Shown: piece after piece, positions 7,013 to 7,013 of the stretch
Layout: each line of letters begins with the position of its first letter
Position numbering within the stretch: the first letter of the stretch is position 1
Source: an uncultured Muribaculaceae bacterium
GTDB taxonomy: Bacteria > Bacteroidota > Bacteroidia > Bacteroidales > Muribaculaceae
Assembly: GCA_934590135.1 (NCBI GenBank)
Contig: CAKTOT010000105.1
Coordinates: 1 to 7,013 of the forward strand
DNA: 7,013 nt
Direction: 5' to 3'
Made by a program: the position numbers and the translations under genes
Notes under the pieces: generated by a model
Told to the model about the DNA's origin: nothing
The model's input: only the letters and a program-made list of their open reading frames with translations
Databases searched by the model: none

Positions 7013-7013
7013 A

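Overview
The window looks like ordinary chromosome of a GC-rich member of the Bacteroidota, most likely Bacteroidales. I infer this from several signs together. The start codons lack clear Shine-Dalgarno sequences, and the leaders are A-rich or nondescript. The two tRNA genes do not encode CCA. The protein sequences also read like that group. No species can be named from the sequence alone.

Positions 1-5744 hold almost a whole glycine cleavage operon on the plus strand, in the order gcvT (5' end cut off by the window edge), gcvH, gcvPA, gcvPB, lpd. The genes encode the T-protein, the lipoyl carrier H-protein, the two halves of a split P-protein and the dihydrolipoyl dehydrogenase (L-protein). 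Together they turn glycine + tetrahydrofolate + NAD+ into CO2, NH3, 5,10-methylene-tetrahydrofolate and NADH. P decarboxylates glycine and loads aminomethyl onto the lipoyl arm of H, T releases ammonia and passes the carbon to folate, and L reoxidises the arm. Spacing divides the operon in two. gcvT and gcvH stand apart (88 and 94 nt gaps), and a strong hairpin lies in the gcvH-gcvPA gap. gcvPA, gcvPB and lpd are packed tightly (4-nt ATGA overlap, then a 2-nt gap).

A 96-nt AT-rich gap follows, then a family 2 glycosyltransferase gene (5841-6629), probably a separate unit acting in cell-surface glycan synthesis. The 187-nt region 6630-6816 has no gene but carries two 12-bp inverted repeats. 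One has a clear U-tract on the minus strand and ends the tRNA transcript. The other may end the glycosyltransferase transcript. On the minus strand, reading leftward from the right edge, are tRNA-Gly(GCC) and tRNA-Leu(GAG), transcribed towards the glycosyltransferase gene.

I found no mobile element, CRISPR array, defence island or unknown multi-gene system. The points most worth a second look are the hairpin inside the gcv operon and the split P-protein.
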